From the NCBI GenBank assembly GCA_964036195.1, contig OZ038459.1:1733206-1797205 (forward strand): a stretch of DNA of 64,000 bases, written 5' to 3'. The stretch is from Sphaerolaimus hirsutus. Taxonomy: Eukaryota; Nematoda; Chromadorea; Monhysterida; Sphaerolaimidae. The notes below the pieces were generated by a model that searched no databases, was not told the DNA's origin, and was given only the letters and a program-made list of their open reading frames with translations. Shown here piece by piece: positions 1 to 12,165 of the stretch (its first letter is position 1; every line of letters begins with the position of its first letter). Position numbers and translations under genes: made by a program.

Positions 1-2004
1 AAATCGGTAATAAAAATACTGCAAGCAAACTGTGATAAAAAGTGACAAGTGATAAGGAAAGTTTCACTGTACTTGTCATATTTCACATGTTTATTTTATT
101 TGCGGACTCTGCCCGTTTTGATGACATGTTCCAGACACTTTTGGCGCCATTCTGCCTTACCAGCGCCAACAAAAGCGCCAAGCGCCGATTACGTCATTTA
201 TGTATCCAAAATATTATGCCAATTTTATGAAACTGCAATGGCAGTGCCGTTGCACACACTAACAGCAGTAGACTCAAACTCAACTCAAATACGTTCAAAG
301 CTGATTTATGACTTTTTACGAGTATTCATTTTGAGTTTACTGGTGTGAGTAAACTAGCGAGCGCTGTGGCAAAATGGTATCAATCCGCCATCCCACCACT
401 TTTTTAAATGTTCAAATAATCGACGCTTTTATGTCGATGTTGGCCATTTACTTTTTTACGCTTGCGAGCCCTGCATTTAGCAGAAAAAATCATTTCACCT
501 TGAAATACGGCAATTGGTCATTGTGGCGCCTTGTGTAAACAGAAACTATTTATTGTCTCGAATAAATAGATTTTTTCAATTGAGCCATTTAAGTTCAATC
601 CGCTGAAACATATTTACGGTCGAAATTGACACGCGAATTTGTTTGTTCATATTTTTTTCTGCTGCATTCGCCTTTCATCGTGTTATTTCACCAATATGTG
701 TGACCTCTCGAAAAATTGGTCACAAAATTACCGAAAAAGTTCCAAAATCGCCTTGAATGTGACACTTTATTGCAGATTACGAGCGAAAGTGCACAGAAAA
801 GAGGGCAGTTTTTTTCGTCCGGCGGCGTGCCGACTTCTCTCGGTCTGTTTTTTTATATATTTGTATTTTTCAATATTCACGTGATCCCGTAATTCGCCTT
901 GTCTTCGGATTCCACTTTTTAAGTACCTATCTCTTTGTTCCCCAAAATGAATGCACTCGAATCCCTTTGTTTGGCTGTTTTTGTGCAAAAATTTTCGCGG
1001 CCATTTTTCAAAATGAACCCGTAATTTTCCGTTCGCGAATTATTCTGAAATTTTAGAAAAGAGCGAATTATGATTGACTGATTTTGGATATTAATGAGCT
1101 ATTTTATATACTTAACAATGATAGGCCCCTATGTTCCAGGTTAGACTATAGTAGAAAATCGTAAAAAATTGTTTGATATTTTTCTTTACTATTCCTCAGT
1201 TTGTTAGGAGAGGAGTAAACTTATCGGTGATAGATAAAGTTGTAGGTCTTAAGTGAACTGACAATAAAACTTTGTTGACAAGAAAGTACATATTCAAGCT
1301 AAGAAGCCCCCCCCCCTTCATGTCACTTAACTTGACTGCTCATATCGTATTGAAAATACAGCTATATCCCATCCCATCTGAAAAATGATTCCAAAAATAT
1401 ATTACCGTATTACCTCGAAATACCCCCATGGGGGTTTATTATTTCGCCAGCAAAATTTGAGGGGGGGTTAATTCGAGGGGGGGGTTTATTCGAGGGGGGG
1501 TTTTATTATTTCGCCAGAAAATTTCGTGGAATTCATAGTAAAGAATACACTATTTCTTACACAAAAACGGTAATAAATGTGAGAATATAGGTTATATTGG
1601 GGCTATAGATGTACATCTGTACACAAATGAGCGTATAAAAGTAGCTGCGATGCAAATAAGTAGTAATGAATACATCATGTACATTGCATGCATGATGTAC
1701 ATCATTCCGGAGGGGGGGTATTTCGAGGGGGGGGTTTATTATTTCCTCAGCCCATTTTGAGGGGGGGTTTATTCGAGGGGGGGGTTAATTCAAGGGGGGG
1801 GATAATTCGAGGTAATACGGTATATTCACAATAACTTAATTGAAAAGGAAATTTAGCAAAACGTTTATCACATCAAAATTTCCATCAAATTTTGATAGCG
1901 TATTTACTGTGCAAATCACGCGGTCCAATCAGAACATCACTTGACAACTTACCAAACTGCCACTTAGCACTTACCACTTAGCACTATCACTTACCACCTG
2001 CCAG
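1..2004. other. Gene-poor upstream stretch
   Basis: No exon can be supported here. The sequence is AT-rich, apart from an ACCGTAT-type MITE at about 1404-1822. Earlier exons of the receptor that begins at 2005 must lie upstream of the window or be too divergent to see. Just before 2005 there is a short run of imperfect CACTTACCACTTAG repeats that serves as part of the acceptor region. Confidence 0.6.
1404..1822. mobile_element. ACCGTAT-type MITE
   Basis: Ends TACCGTATTACCTCGAAATA and its inverse. The interior alternates C- or G-runs with TTATTATTTCGCCAG. Other copies lie near 4165-4441, 8554-8655, 10383-10800, 11457-11697, 15974-16523, 19002-19267, 21395-21822, 23341-23779, 26893-28011, 33815-34201, 38689-38942, 49319-49456 and 49873-50248. 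Confidence 0.8.
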
Positions 2005-2132
2005 GCTACCAGCTGGGCACGGACGGGTCGCACACAGTGACGGGTGACTCTGGAGGGCCGCGGGTCATCTCCATCAAGCCCGATGGGAACGGCACCGAGC
2101 CGCTGATACACATGATGGATTCTGCTATTGAT
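2005..2132 (+). CDS. Receptor exon a: membrane-proximal ectodomain
   Basis: Opens after CCTGCCAG and ends at ATTGAT before GTGAGT (phase 0). It encodes 42 residues including DGSHTVTGDSGGPRV. The GDSGGP string resembles a trypsin active site, but no other protease feature is present and the next exon is a membrane helix. Confidence 0.75.
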
Positions 2133-5100
2133 GTGAGTTTTGGGGGTTTGTTTGGAAATTCTGGACGATTTCTGGTGGTAAATAAGTTTTCACCATCGAA
2201 ATATACCAGCGAGATTTAGGCCTGTTAGACATGTAAACCAACTAGTCATGTAGACCCGCCAGTCATGTATTTTAGCGAGGATTAGCACGCCACACCAGGA
2301 TCAGCAGCAGCGGGTTTACATTAGTAGAGTAGAGTACATAACGCGGCCGATGTGTCCATGTACTCGCATTCTTTTTATCGCTATTTTGATGACACTGTTC
2401 AAAAAAAAATTGAAAAACCCAAATGCATATCGACTGATCTTTCATTCAATTTTTCTGTGGGTGGTAATATTAATAGAGTGGCAGAAACAATGTGAGTGCA
2501 CATGCGCTGCGGCCCATGCTATGTACCCTACTTATCATGTAAACCCGCTGCCGCCCCCTGTGAAGTACTAACGGCGCCCTATACATGACTGATGGGTCTA
2601 CATGACTAGTGGGTTTTACATGACTACAGCATGTTTATTTACCTATCATATATTTATGAATAGATGTATATCCTGGCAATGGAATAGCATCACCAAACCC
2701 CGAACCAATCATCACTCAAACCCCCCTCAAACTCCGCCCACCTAAATAACTCAGGGCGGGGGCGGCGAGCGCGCCTGGGCCTACATCTTCCTGGTGCTCA
2801 TCTCGGTGCTGGTGCTGTTGGCGCTGGCGGTCTTGGTGCTGGTCGCCTACAAGCTGTGCATGCGCGTGGTCAAGGGCAACCAGAGTCTCGGCATATGTCT
2901 ATTGGCCTCCGTTGTGGGCTTGTATGCCACTGGATATCTGTTTGTGTTAGCGCCTACTGATGCGGTTTGTAGACTGCGCTATTTCATACACCCGTTGGCT
3001 TATTCAGTGTGCTTTGGTTGGTTGTTTTGGTGGTTTTTGTTTCCGTGTTTTGGAAACGTGTTTCCGAGTTGATGGACCTTTGATGGAGTTTTCTCGCGAA
3101 CAGGCGCCATGATAGCGAAAGCGGTGCAGTTGAAGAATCGCGAGTCTCTCAGTGCAGCGGCGCCAGTGAATGCTGCGCCGCCGCAAATCAGCGTGTGGAA
3201 TTATTGGCTCCTTTTAGCATTTATTGTCGCCGTGCAGGTGCGTTTTTGATTCATTGGCTAGACTTTTGTCCAAAAAATGGTTCAAAGTAATTTTTTAAAT
3301 AAAACTATGATTTAGCCTTATGAACTTCATGACCCATGTTAAAGCAAACATTGATTGATTCCGAGCGTTTGGTTTGGACTGAACGCTATAAATACAAAGT
3401 ATGGGGCCGTAATTTGATGAATAAATTACCGACTAAAATTGTCCAACGAATTCGCCCACCCATCACTAAAAAAGATGTAAAAAATATGCTGAAAGAAATA
3501 CAAAAATCCGTTTTTATTCACATCGACCACAGTAACCCAACCCCTCCTTCATCCCACCCCTCAACCCCTCTCACCCCCTCCTCAACCCCCCTCACCCCCC
3601 AACCCCCCAGGTAGCCCTCGGCCTCCCCGGCCTAGTCACAACGGCCGGCCGGGCAGTAGTCACCTACACAGGCAACGGCATCACGCAGCACAGGCAGTCG
3701 GCCCCAGAGTGCGTGTATAGCCGGCCCGCTTTCGTGGTGGGCCAGGCCTATTGCGGGGCGCTTTTGGTGCTATTGTTGTTCTTGGCGCTGATTAATAGGA
3801 ATGTCAAGAGGAATTATAAGGTGAGGGGGGTATGGGGGGTTTGGGGGTGTGTTGTGAGGAAGCCTGTGGGATCAGACGGCAGTCCCGTAACCCTGTGAAA
3901 TGTCGACTTGTCAGTATTGTGTCGTTTGATTTTTCTCGGGCATGTTACATGACACTTGACAAAATTGCGCGACTTTTTACAATATTTTATATGGTGCGTG
4001 ACTGGCACCTGCATGGGATACATGAAATAAGATTTACTTGAATACCATATGTTGGTATATAAATGTGGAAGTCAAATGCGTCAAATTCACCCGACTGAAA
4101 GTAATCCATTTTATGTCTAAGAAGATCAAACAATTATTTGATTCATTTTTCAGCTGGTGCATTTACCGTATTTGCTCGAATAATTCCCCATAGGATATGA
4201 TTTTTCGTCAGACTAGTTTGAGAGGGGGACTATTCAGGGGGGATTATTATTTCGTCATTTTTGATAGCATCTTTCCATCAACTGATTTCACTAAAATTGA
4301 ATAGTTAACAAAACATACCATTTTTGTTCAAATTGGACACCGCGAATTGATCATACGCCTAAAGAGGGGAAATTATTCAAGGGAGGAATAATTTTTCCTC
4401 ACTCATTTAACAGGGGGAATGATTCAAGCAAAAACGGTAAATAAAATACTAGCCTGCACGTAAACTGGGCATCACTCATTCCACCCCAAAACAACCCCCC
4501 CCCCCCACAGGAAACCCGCTGGCTACTGTCCACCGCCCTCCTGTGCGCTCCGGTGTGGGGCGCCTGGGTGGCCGGCTACCTCCTACTGCCCGTGCAGTTC
4601 GCCGACACGGTGGTGGTCATGGAGCTGATCACGTGCGGCACCGTGGTGCTGTGCTTCATGTTCGGCCCCAAGGTGTACATTCTGCTGCGATATGAGCCCG
4701 TGTTGATGGAGAATTATCAGAGTGATGGGTTGGTTTATTGGGGAGTTTTTCAAACTGATCTAATGTACATGGGGACCATCCCTGGCACTGTAAAATGTCA
4801 AATGTCATGCAAAGTGTCAAATGAAATATTTGACATTTTACACGGTCTGGGGGTCGCCACTCCGGCTGGATTCAATTGGAATTTAAGGCGCGCGTCAGAC
4901 GCCGCTTCTAGATTTTCTAGATCGCGCATTTTTAAACGTATTTTTTCCCTCTTTTCCAATTCCAACTAGTGATGGAAAAAGCGCCAGGACTTTGGCGCCA
5001 AGCGCCAAAATTGCCATGGTGCTTTTTCGGACCCCCGCGCCAAGCGCCAATGGCTCCAGAGTAAAATGGCGCCAAGCGTCAAAAGCGCCATGGCGCTTTT

Positions 5101-8100
5101 TGCTTTTGGCGCCAGCGACATGGCGCTTTTCCATCACTAGTTCCTACCAATAAAAAAAAAGTCACGACAAAGTCATAAAAAAAATCGCATCAAAAAAATC
5201 GCAACAAAAAAATCACAACGAACCCCCAACCCCCAGCTCGAACGGGGTGTCCATCTCAACCACGGGGGGCCGTTTCCAATCGAACGCGAAACCCTCTACG
5301 GGGGGCGGGCACGGGCCGCGGCTTGTGGGCAAATGGCGCGCTAGACTGCGCTCGCCGCAGCGCGGCAGCAACGCCTCCTCCCTGTTCACCACCAACAGCG
5401 TGGAGAATAATTATGGAGTGTTCGATATTTATGAGAGGGGTGAGTGTTTTTTGGGGGTGCTGGGTTTTTGTTTGGGTGGTTTTGATTGTGGATTTAGTGG
5501 GGTTGGGGGATACTCAGCGGAGTGAAGAGTTGACATGCGCATTCATTTTTTTCTCATGTTGGAAATGTGCCAGCGCAGACAACGCGTGACTCTCGACTGA
5601 AAGTCGTACCGGATAATTCGAACTTAAAAATTTATCACTCGATAATATACGTGTGATAAAACTGTGATAAAAGGTTGCGTTTTGAACTGGGAGGCGGTTT
5701 GCAATCAATTTTTTTTCGAAAAAAGTCCCTTCTTCCATACACCATCATTTTTCACTCTCAATGTAATTTGATATCCATCCCCCCTCAGACAACTACGCCA
5801 TCTCCAACGACAACATGGTGTCGTCGGGGCTGGCGCCCGTGCCGCCCGGCCGCTCGAACGACCCGACGACAAGCGGCGGCGTCAAGCGCATGTCGTCGGG
5901 CTGCAGCGACTCGGACGAGGAGTTGCGCGCAGCCGTACGTGCCGGCAGTCCAGCGGATAGTTTTGGCAGCGGCACTAACAGCACCAGGTGGGAAGTTGTG
6001 CATGTGCTCGCTGGTTTGGGGTCGAGAGTTCGGGAACTGTTGAATTAGCTTTAAGGCTTTTGAGTTGACCGGAATGAGGTGCCTGTCAGCTGCAGTTGAC
6101 GGATGTGATAGTTAAGCATTGCCCCCGTAAACTCGAATGGTTCAAAGCTGATTGATGTAGAGTTTTCGAAATTTCGGCTGTAAACTAGTATACTCGGCGT
6201 ACGTGATACTCTGCCCTCGCACTGATTTATGTCTCGTGTTGGAAGCGTGCCAATTATTATTAAATCATGCGATTTACGTAAAAATATGAAAAAAATTCAT
6301 CGATGTGAATGTGTTAATGAATAAGAACAATCAATTTTGTCATCTTTTTATGAAACTCGGACGCGTTAACCATCGTTGGCACACTTCCAGCGGGAACCAC
6401 GCGTGCAGGGTGTAAAGTAACCGGAGTATATGTATGTTTAGAGTCTATATTTTATTGTTATTTAACTGTTAGACCCCGTTTACACGGATTTTTTGTGACG
6501 ACTCGACAACAATAAAACGTTCAATAAGTTGAGTAAAAAGGTTCCATATACATTAGAAAAAGTGGTCAAGTATACCTTCTACCTAAGCGAATATCCAGGC
6601 CAAATTGCAGACTCGCGCTTGTAGCTCAAGATTTACAATGTTCCAAAAAAAGTTTGCTATTGTCGCTGGCTGTCGGAGACAGTCCGACAACTGTCCGACA
6701 ACTGCAAAAGTTTACAAACGCCTTTAACTCATGAGCTACAAGCACGATTGTGCAATTTGACATGCATATTCGCCTAGGTAAGATGTATTATCGACCACTT
6801 TTTCTCATAAATATGGAACATTTTTACTCAACTTATTGAACGTTTTATTTTTGTCGAGTCGTCACAAAAAATCCGTGTAAACGGGGTCTTAAGTTAACTC
6901 ATGTGAAAAATTGTGCACAAAATCGTCAGACTTCAAAGCAATCTATAAAAATAATGTGATAACAACATCATTTCTTTTTTTGAGATTGGTATGTTGCAAA
7001 TTGCGTTGTAAAGTGTGCAGACAGTAAATCCGCAGTATTTTACGTAGTCGGCTGTTTTACCAGCCGGTTTGCACTTCGCGCCGAAATTATCGTAAAAAAA
7101 TTCAGGTCGACAAATTTGTCGCGAGCGGCCGCCGCCGTGAACGCCGCGCAGCCAGGCGACGGGAACAGTCCCGCTTTGCATGTGAGTCGACGGAATTTTA
7201 TGATTTTATGATCAGTGATCAGCATTGAAAAAATCTCTGGGAGATTTATTTTTGAAAAATCTCAGAAAATCTCGGAAAATATAAGATTTTCTGAGATTTG
7301 TATTTTTTTCACGATTTTCTAGAGAGATTGAATAATATTTTCTTTTTGAGAGATTTTCTGAGATTTTTTTAATATCAGAAAATCTCTCTAATTCTGATAT
7401 TTTATTTTATTTTATATGTTCCAGGTTTTTTGAGAGAGATTTAATTATATTTTTTCTTGAGAGATTTTCTGAGATTATGTTTTCTAAAAATTGACGATTT
7501 TTCAATGCTTACAGTGATACATGAAATGCTTATTGGGCAGAACGCTGCACAAAGAATGTGACCACATTTTGTGATGAATCAAGTCGAGTGAAAAAATGTA
7601 TGTGACCAAATTCACCCACAGCATAGACCATGGTGTAAGTAAGCACTGAAATATGCTAAGAAAAATCGGAATTTTTTTTCTTTTTCATTCAGATGGAATA
7701 CGGTAGATTCTTTTCCTTGGACGTGGGGCCAGTTCCGCAAATTGAGAAGTGAGAAGTAAAATGGCAAATGCGAAGTGAAATGAGAAGTGATAAATGAATT
7801 GAGAAGGAAATAGGCAAAAGCGACAGGAAATCACTTTTTATTTTCTTTACTTAGCTTTTACCAATTTACTTGCCATTTCACTTTTCTTTTGCCAATTTCC
7901 TTCTCAATTCACTTCGCATTTGCCATTTCACTTCTCACTTCTCAATTTGCGGAACTGGCACCAGGTCGATAACCCCCCAAACTACCCCCAACCCCCTCTC
8001 CCCCAGGCGCCGAGCGCGCGCAAGAAGTCGCGCAGCAAGCGCCTTGGCAAGCAGCCGCGCGACCCCGCCAGCGGCGACGACAGCCCGCCGCAGCGCAACG

Positions 8101-8156
8101 AGCAGCGCCGACTGCACGAGCGCGCCCTGCACCAAGTCGGGGATGAGACTATGTGA
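2005..8156 (+). CDS. Class C (metabotropic-type) G-protein-coupled receptor, 3' part
   Basis: Nine exons (2005-2132, 2755-3016, 3104-3237, 3611-3820, 4511-4728, 5237-5439, 5789-5987, 7106-7181, 8007-8156) join in frame with GT-AG borders and encode about 525 residues. They cover a short ectodomain stub, seven helices and a long polar tail. Helix 1 starts at AYIFLVLISVLVLL. The helix-3 cysteine (AVCRLRYF) and an ECL2 cysteine (ECVYSRP) form the usual class C pair. Helix 7 ends in FGPKVYILL, which matches the class C PKxY motif. The tail is rich in Ser, Gly, Arg and Lys. In this family a large ligand-binding ectodomain precedes the helices; here it must lie upstream. The cytoplasmic KRNYKETRWL segment before helix 6 recalls orphan insect receptors of the bride-of-sevenless type more than classical mGluRs, but the subfamily is not settled. 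Every intron is loaded with MITEs. Confidence 0.88.
2755..3016 (+). CDS. Receptor exon b: helices 1, 2 and start of 3
   Basis: Acceptor AACTCAG, donor TTTG before GTTGGT (phase 1). Encodes helix 1, the KLCMRVVKGNQSLGICLL loop into helix 2, and the conserved helix-3 cysteine in DAVCRLRYF. Confidence 0.9.
3104..3237 (+). CDS. Receptor exon c: end of helix 3 to helix 4
   Basis: The split Gly codon joins CFG to AMIAKAVQLKNRESL, the class C intracellular loop 2. Helix 4 (WNYWLLLAFIVAVQ) runs to the donor GTGCGT. Confidence 0.88.
3611..3820 (+). CDS. Receptor exon d: ECL2 and helix 5
   Basis: Seventy codons, phase 0 at both ends. Contains the ECL2 cysteine in SAPECVYSRP and helix 5 (YCGALLVLLLFLALI), ending at KRNYK before GTGAGG. 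Confidence 0.9.
4165..4441. mobile_element. ACCGTAT-type MITE in receptor intron
   Basis: Begins TACCGTATTTGCTCGAATAA and ends in an imperfect inverse (AAGCAAAAACGGTA). Same family as 1404-1822. Confidence 0.7.
4511..4728 (+). CDS. Receptor exon e: helices 6 and 7
   Basis: Starts ETRWLLSTALLCAPVWGAW (helix 6). Helix 7 ends FGPKVYILLRYEPVLMENYQ, with the class C PKVY motif. Ends in phase 2 before GTTGGT. Confidence 0.92.
4966..5141. repeat. hAT-like element filled with GGCGCCAAGCGCC repeats
   Basis: Inverted ends TAGTGATGGAAAAAGCGCC and GGCGCTTTTCCATCACTA enclose many copies of GGCGCCAAGCGCCA. The AGTGATGG ends resemble hAT-superfamily termini. Related, less complete copies are at about 24835-25010 and 48056-48255. 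Confidence 0.7.
5237..5439 (+). CDS. Receptor exon f: cytoplasmic tail
   Basis: The split codon restores GGC. The exon encodes a Gly/Ser/Arg-rich tail with LRSPQRGSNASSLFTTNS and ends at phase 1 before GTGAGT. Confidence 0.82.
5789..5987 (+). CDS. Receptor exon g: cytoplasmic tail
   Basis: Acceptor CCCCTCAG. Encodes DNYAISNDNMVSSGLAPVPP and an acidic-serine patch (SGCSDSDEELR). Ends at phase 2 before GTGGGA. Confidence 0.82.
6469..6892. mobile_element. Foldback MITE, GACCCCGTTTACACGG ends
   Basis: The two halves are inverse copies of each other from AGACCCCGTTTACACGGATT to its complement, with a CTGTCGGAGACAGTCCGACA centre. A second copy with the same layout is at 48645-49055. Confidence 0.8.
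7106..7181 (+). CDS. Receptor exon h: small tail exon inferred from phase
   Basis: A 76-nt exon between TTCAG and GTGAGT. It is needed because joining 5987 directly to 8007 gives an implausible Arg/Ala frame. With this exon (one leading base plus 25 codons, including NLSRAAAAVNAAQPGDG) the last exon reads in its sensible frame. Confidence 0.65.
7224..7510. repeat. Element built of GAGATTTTCTGAGATTTT repeats
   Basis: Flanked by inverted CATTGAAAAA and TTTTTCAATG; the interior is a degenerate array of AGATTTTCTGAGATTTT. Probably another non-autonomous element with subterminal repeats. Confidence 0.5.
7724..7962 (-). mobile_element. Second-family introner-like element in receptor intron
   Basis: Ends GGGGCCAGTTCCGCAAATTG and CAATTTGCGGAACTGGCACC are inverted repeats. 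The interior has AAGTGAGAAGTAAAATGGCA-type repeats in both orientations. It lies just upstream of the last receptor exon, but in the orientation that does not supply splice sites to the plus-strand gene. Confidence 0.75.
8007..8156 (+). CDS. Receptor exon i: C-terminus
   Basis: Acceptor CTCCCCCAG, then APSARKKSRSKRLGKQPRDP and a polar end with a TGA stop at 8154-8156. Forty-nine residues, strongly basic then acidic. Confidence 0.78.
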   Translation, partial: APSARKKSRSKRLGKQPRDPASGDDSPPQRNEQRRLHERALHQVGDETM

Positions 8157-11107
8157 ATTGTGATAGAAAGTGATTGATTCGACTGCGTTTTTGGATGATG
8201 TTTTTTTGGTTGCCCGACAGTTGCCCGACAGATTTTTTGTCGGGCAGCCCGACGCGGTTTTTTCCCGGTTGCTGGCTGCTAACTGACTTGTGATACCGAT
8301 AAGAAGGGAGGTATTTAAATTGGGCAGCAGATGATAATCCTGTATTGATGAGAGGCCCCCGGACTCCTGTCCTATCAATTGATAGGCAGCAGGTGATAGG
8401 ATATGAGAGTGAATAAGATAGGACACTGATCGGCTGCCTGAAAAACTGCATGCTTTTATGCATGTTATCATATTTTGATGAATAACGCCACGTGGTGAAT
8501 TCGGCACTGAATTCACGTCTAGTGAAAACAATGTAATGCGATGAGAAACAATATACCGTATTTCCTCAAAATACCCCCCTCGTTTACCCCCCCCCCCTCA
8601 AATTTTCCACTCGGAAGAAATAAACCCCCGGGGGCTATTTCGAAGAAATACGGTAAATGGTCCTTCGGTTAGGTTACGCTGTTACGGTAGATTTTGATGT
8701 AAAAGTGAGCAGTCAATAGACTATACGCGATTTTATATTTTCAGTCCGCAGTGATAAAAAAACCCATTGTCCACTGGTATGGCCATGCCTAATTAGCAGA
8801 TTTCCAGTTTGATAAATGAAAAATCGCATTAGGGACTCGTATACTAATGTATTTTTAATGGAAATCCTCAAATATTCATTCTTTTCAGCTCTCCCCCAGT
8901 GATGTCAAATGTGTACTTTGAAAATTTATCACTGTCAATTTGCTCAGCATTGTTAAATTTTTATCGATCGACATTTCACAGGTGAATTGGCTGCTACTAT
9001 CTAACTAGGTACTTTACTCAATTATATATTTTTTATTAAATATTTATGGTGCTTTCACATTTTTTTTTTATAATCTTATATTTTTCATGACAATTGACAA
9101 CTAACAATTGCGCGCCGATTGATATGTTTACTGACCACGTGCCACTACCAGATGCAGTCAGACCCTGTAAAATGTCAAATGTTACGTAAATTGACAAAAT
9201 TCATGTAAAATGTCAAACGTCTAAAGAAAAACATTTAAAAAATGTGAAATTTCACGGAATTTTGCATGACTTCTGATTTGACACTTTGCATGACATTTTA
9301 CGGGATCTTCTTTGGAGTGCTTGTAAAATCGACAAAATGCTAAATACCATGTATATAATAAATAATCTTGACAAGTGACAAGTCACGTGACAAGTGTTGT
9401 GCTAAATTTGTAGAAATGCATTGCATGGAAAACATGAGGCAATTTACTGGTGTGTTATTTACTGGTGTGTATATGGAGAATTGGTAATAGAGGACTGGCG
9501 AGGACTGGCAACTTTTGAATGGGTCAAAGGGCCATCTCTCCTTGATTTGAATTTGAAAACTGCACCATCTCTGCGAATGGCCTCCTTGGGACTACGCGGA
9601 CGCGCATTTTTCCTGACGCATTTCCATTAGAATAAGTTGATAAGAATAAGAATAAGATTAGAATAAATAGAACAAGAGTAGATGTTGATGTTTTAGCAGC
9701 ACACAGAAATAATATCAATTCTAAATTTTCAAATGAAATTAATTTACGGGTACATCGTAAAACTAATCTGGGTTACATGATTAGAGTAATGTTTTACTGG
9801 TGGCCAGGGTTGGCTATTTACAGCGGCCCTTATCGGGGACCGGTCCCTGGTGAAAATTTTTTTTTTCAAAAGTCAATATTTGGTGTGTATAGGTTGTTTG
9901 CATGTTAATTAGGTAAGTTATCACCAAATATGCATGCACAAAATTTTTGCAAGGCAGTTACACACGCTGGCGCATATTCTTTGGGGGGTATAATTTTTTT
10001 TCACCAATTTGTCTCAATTTTGGCATGCATGTACTCCTTCATTAAGTGAGTACGCATGCCAAGTTTCAGCTCAGAGTTAGTGGTTCTTATATTTTAATGC
10101 CTTTATTTTTGTCAATGACTGTATTTTTGTACAGTGAACAAAATCCCTCAGGGGACCGGTCCCTGGTGCAAAAAGAAACATCCCCAGTGAGAAAAAATGT
10201 TGTTCAGTAAACAACGAATTTTGGTCCCCTACAGGGGACAAACGTCCAAAGTGCGAAAATTGAGACAAATCAGAAATATCTTTACAACCCATCAAAGAAT
10301 ATGTCAGCATGTGTAACCGTCTTGCAGAAATTTTGTGCATGCAAATTTGGTGATAATAAACCTAATTAACATGCAAACAACCTACCGTATTACCTCGAAT
10401 TATCCCGCCCCTTGAATTAACCCCCCCTCAAAATGGGCTGGGGAAATAATAACCCCCCCCCCCTCGAAATACCCCCCCCCTTCAGAATGATGTACGTCAT
10501 GTACATAATAAATACGTCATGTATGCAATGTACATGATGTATATTACTGTTAATTTGCATTGCAGCCTCATTTTGTGTAGCTATCTACGTTTTTATGTTC
10601 AAATATTTCCTGTTTAGACACAATTATTACCTGTTTTGGGTATGTAAATGCCTACTATTTACTACGATTCTTATGAAAAGTTCTGACGAAATAATAACTC
10701 CCCCCCTCGAATAAACCCCCCCTCGAATTAACCCCCCCCTCAAATTTTGCTGGCGAAATAATAAACCCCCATGGGGGTATTTCGAGGTAGTACGGTATAC
10801 ACACCAAATATTGACTTTTGATTATTTTTATTTTTCACCGGGGACCGGTCCCCGATATTAGCCACTGTAATTAGCCCCAGGGTTGGTTGTAAAAATAAAT
10901 TTTACGAAAATTGTAAGTATAAAAATTGTACAAATTGTATAAAAAGTTTTATAAAAATTATGTTCCGTGTCAAAAGCATTGAATAAAATACAAGAATGCA
11001 AATATTACAATTTTAAAAAAAAAATTTATAATCTTGCATGCAAGGCTGTAAGACAATCTGCACACTACAAGTACAAATGTGAACATGATTACAAAAAAAA
11101 TTCACCG
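8157..11107. other. Intergenic repeat zone
   Basis: No coding sequence recognised. It contains a short ACCGTAT element (8554-8655), TGTAAAATGTCAAATG repeats around 9148-9312 resembling the introner interior, and a large inverted-repeat element at about 9797-10880 with GGGACCGGTCCC ends. A complete ACCGTAT MITE (10383-10800) is inserted in that element. Confidence 0.6.
9797..10880. mobile_element. Foldback element with GGGGACCGGTCCC ends, interrupted by a MITE
   Basis: Left arm TATCGGGGACCGGTCCCTGG and a matching right arm near 10845-10860, with further matching inner blocks (GTGTGTATAGGTTGTTTGCA and inverse). The ACCGTAT MITE at 10383-10800 splits the right arm. Confidence 0.6.
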
Positions 11108-11282
11108 ATGCACAATTTTACAAAAAGATGAACTTGTATTCAGGTTTATAAAAATTTTTTTTCCAGAATATGAATTTTTATACTTTATTGTAAAATTTAC
11201 CATTTTTATGGTTCAATTTTCCATTTTATTTCCATTTTTCTGAGATTTTGCAAACCCTGCTCGCTGCCGGCGTCACAAAAAG

Positions 11283-11401
11283 TTATTTTTCAGCGTCAGA
11301 ACTCCGTTCCGAAGACTGTCTCTTTATCCTTTTACTTCTCCTTGTGTTTCTCCTCCACTTATCGTTGGGTGAAGAGCCGCCGCTGTTCCCAGCCGATGAA
11401 T
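11283..11401 (-). CDS. Basic Ser/Arg-rich protein, last exon (copy 1)
   Basis: I do not recognise this protein. The exon follows TTTTCAATCAG and encodes 38 residues plus TAA: SSAGNSGGSSPNDKWRR then TRRSKRIKRQSSERSSDAEK. It joins the exon at 12004-12165 with matching phase (one base plus two, forming an Asp codon). The composition (Ser, Arg, Lys, a terminal acidic end) suggests a disordered nuclear or RNA-binding tail. The copy at 15802-15920 differs by one Ser-to-Thr change and a silent change and stays open, so the frame is under constraint or the copies are very recent. Confidence 0.55.
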
Positions 11402-12003
11402 CTGATTGAAAATCGGGATTTTTTTTATTTTTTATTATTATTTCATGATTTATCGGCCGTATTTCCTCGAATTACCCCGCGGGGGTTTATTTTTTCAGAG
11501 TGAAAATTTTGAGAGAAAAACGTGAACAATGCAACAATAACCACCATTTATAAGGTTTTACAGCTTTATATAAGGATGTAGATGGTATAAACGATGTTCT
11601 AACATAACACAGTAAGTGTTTTGAACGTCTGTTATGCATTTCCCGGGCCACAAATTCATAGTGCCCATTGTGAGGGGGGAGGGGTATTTCGAGGAAATAA
11701 TTGTGCCTTGCTTTTAACACTATGCATGCGCAGTTTTTTTTTTTTTGGGGGGGGGGGGAAATGCCAGCGATAACTAATGCATGTGATTTTTGTAAATTAT
11801 AAAAAGTTTGCTGTTAAAAGGTCTTACATAAATGCCTTGTAAAATGCCATAAATTTCCTCAGTAGTTGCTCAAAGGGGAAAGTTGGTCAAAGGGGAAACT
11901 ATTTGAGGTAGGAAATTATTCAAAGGAGATTATTCGCGCAAATACCGTACATAACTGCGTGTGCATAGCGATAGCATCGAGTCATCTAGAAAAGACAACA
12001 CAC

Positions 12004-12165
12004 CAGCACCCCCTTTTTGTTGATTTTCCGATGACATTTTCGAGTGCTGTACTTTATGCTCCCTGAATGACCCCCTATCGCCGCCTCCACGCGTGGACCT
12101 CCTGGAGCCGTGTCTACTTAACCCTGGTTTGTCTCTGTTGTCAGCGGGCGTTGGCGCGAACATGC
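12004..12165 (-). CDS. Basic Ser/Arg-rich protein, penultimate exon (copy 1)
   Basis: Acceptor ACTCCACAG, donor GCTG before GTGTTG (phase 1). Encodes MFAPTPADNRDKPGLSRHGS, then an Arg/Gly stretch (RRSTRGGGDRGS) and KMSSENQQKGGA. Disordered, low hydrophobicity, no known domain. The homologous exon in copy 2 is 16809-16970, with a different donor (GTTCGT). Confidence 0.55.

Noticed and set aside
2037..2060. GDSGGP motif suggesting a trypsin-like serine protease
   Set aside because: No His or Asp catalytic regions, no cysteine framework, and the exon splices directly into a class C receptor helix 1.
7935..8531. 198-residue minus-strand open frame opposite the receptor C-terminus
   Set aside because: Antisense shadow of the last receptor exon; the rest lies in repeat sequence.
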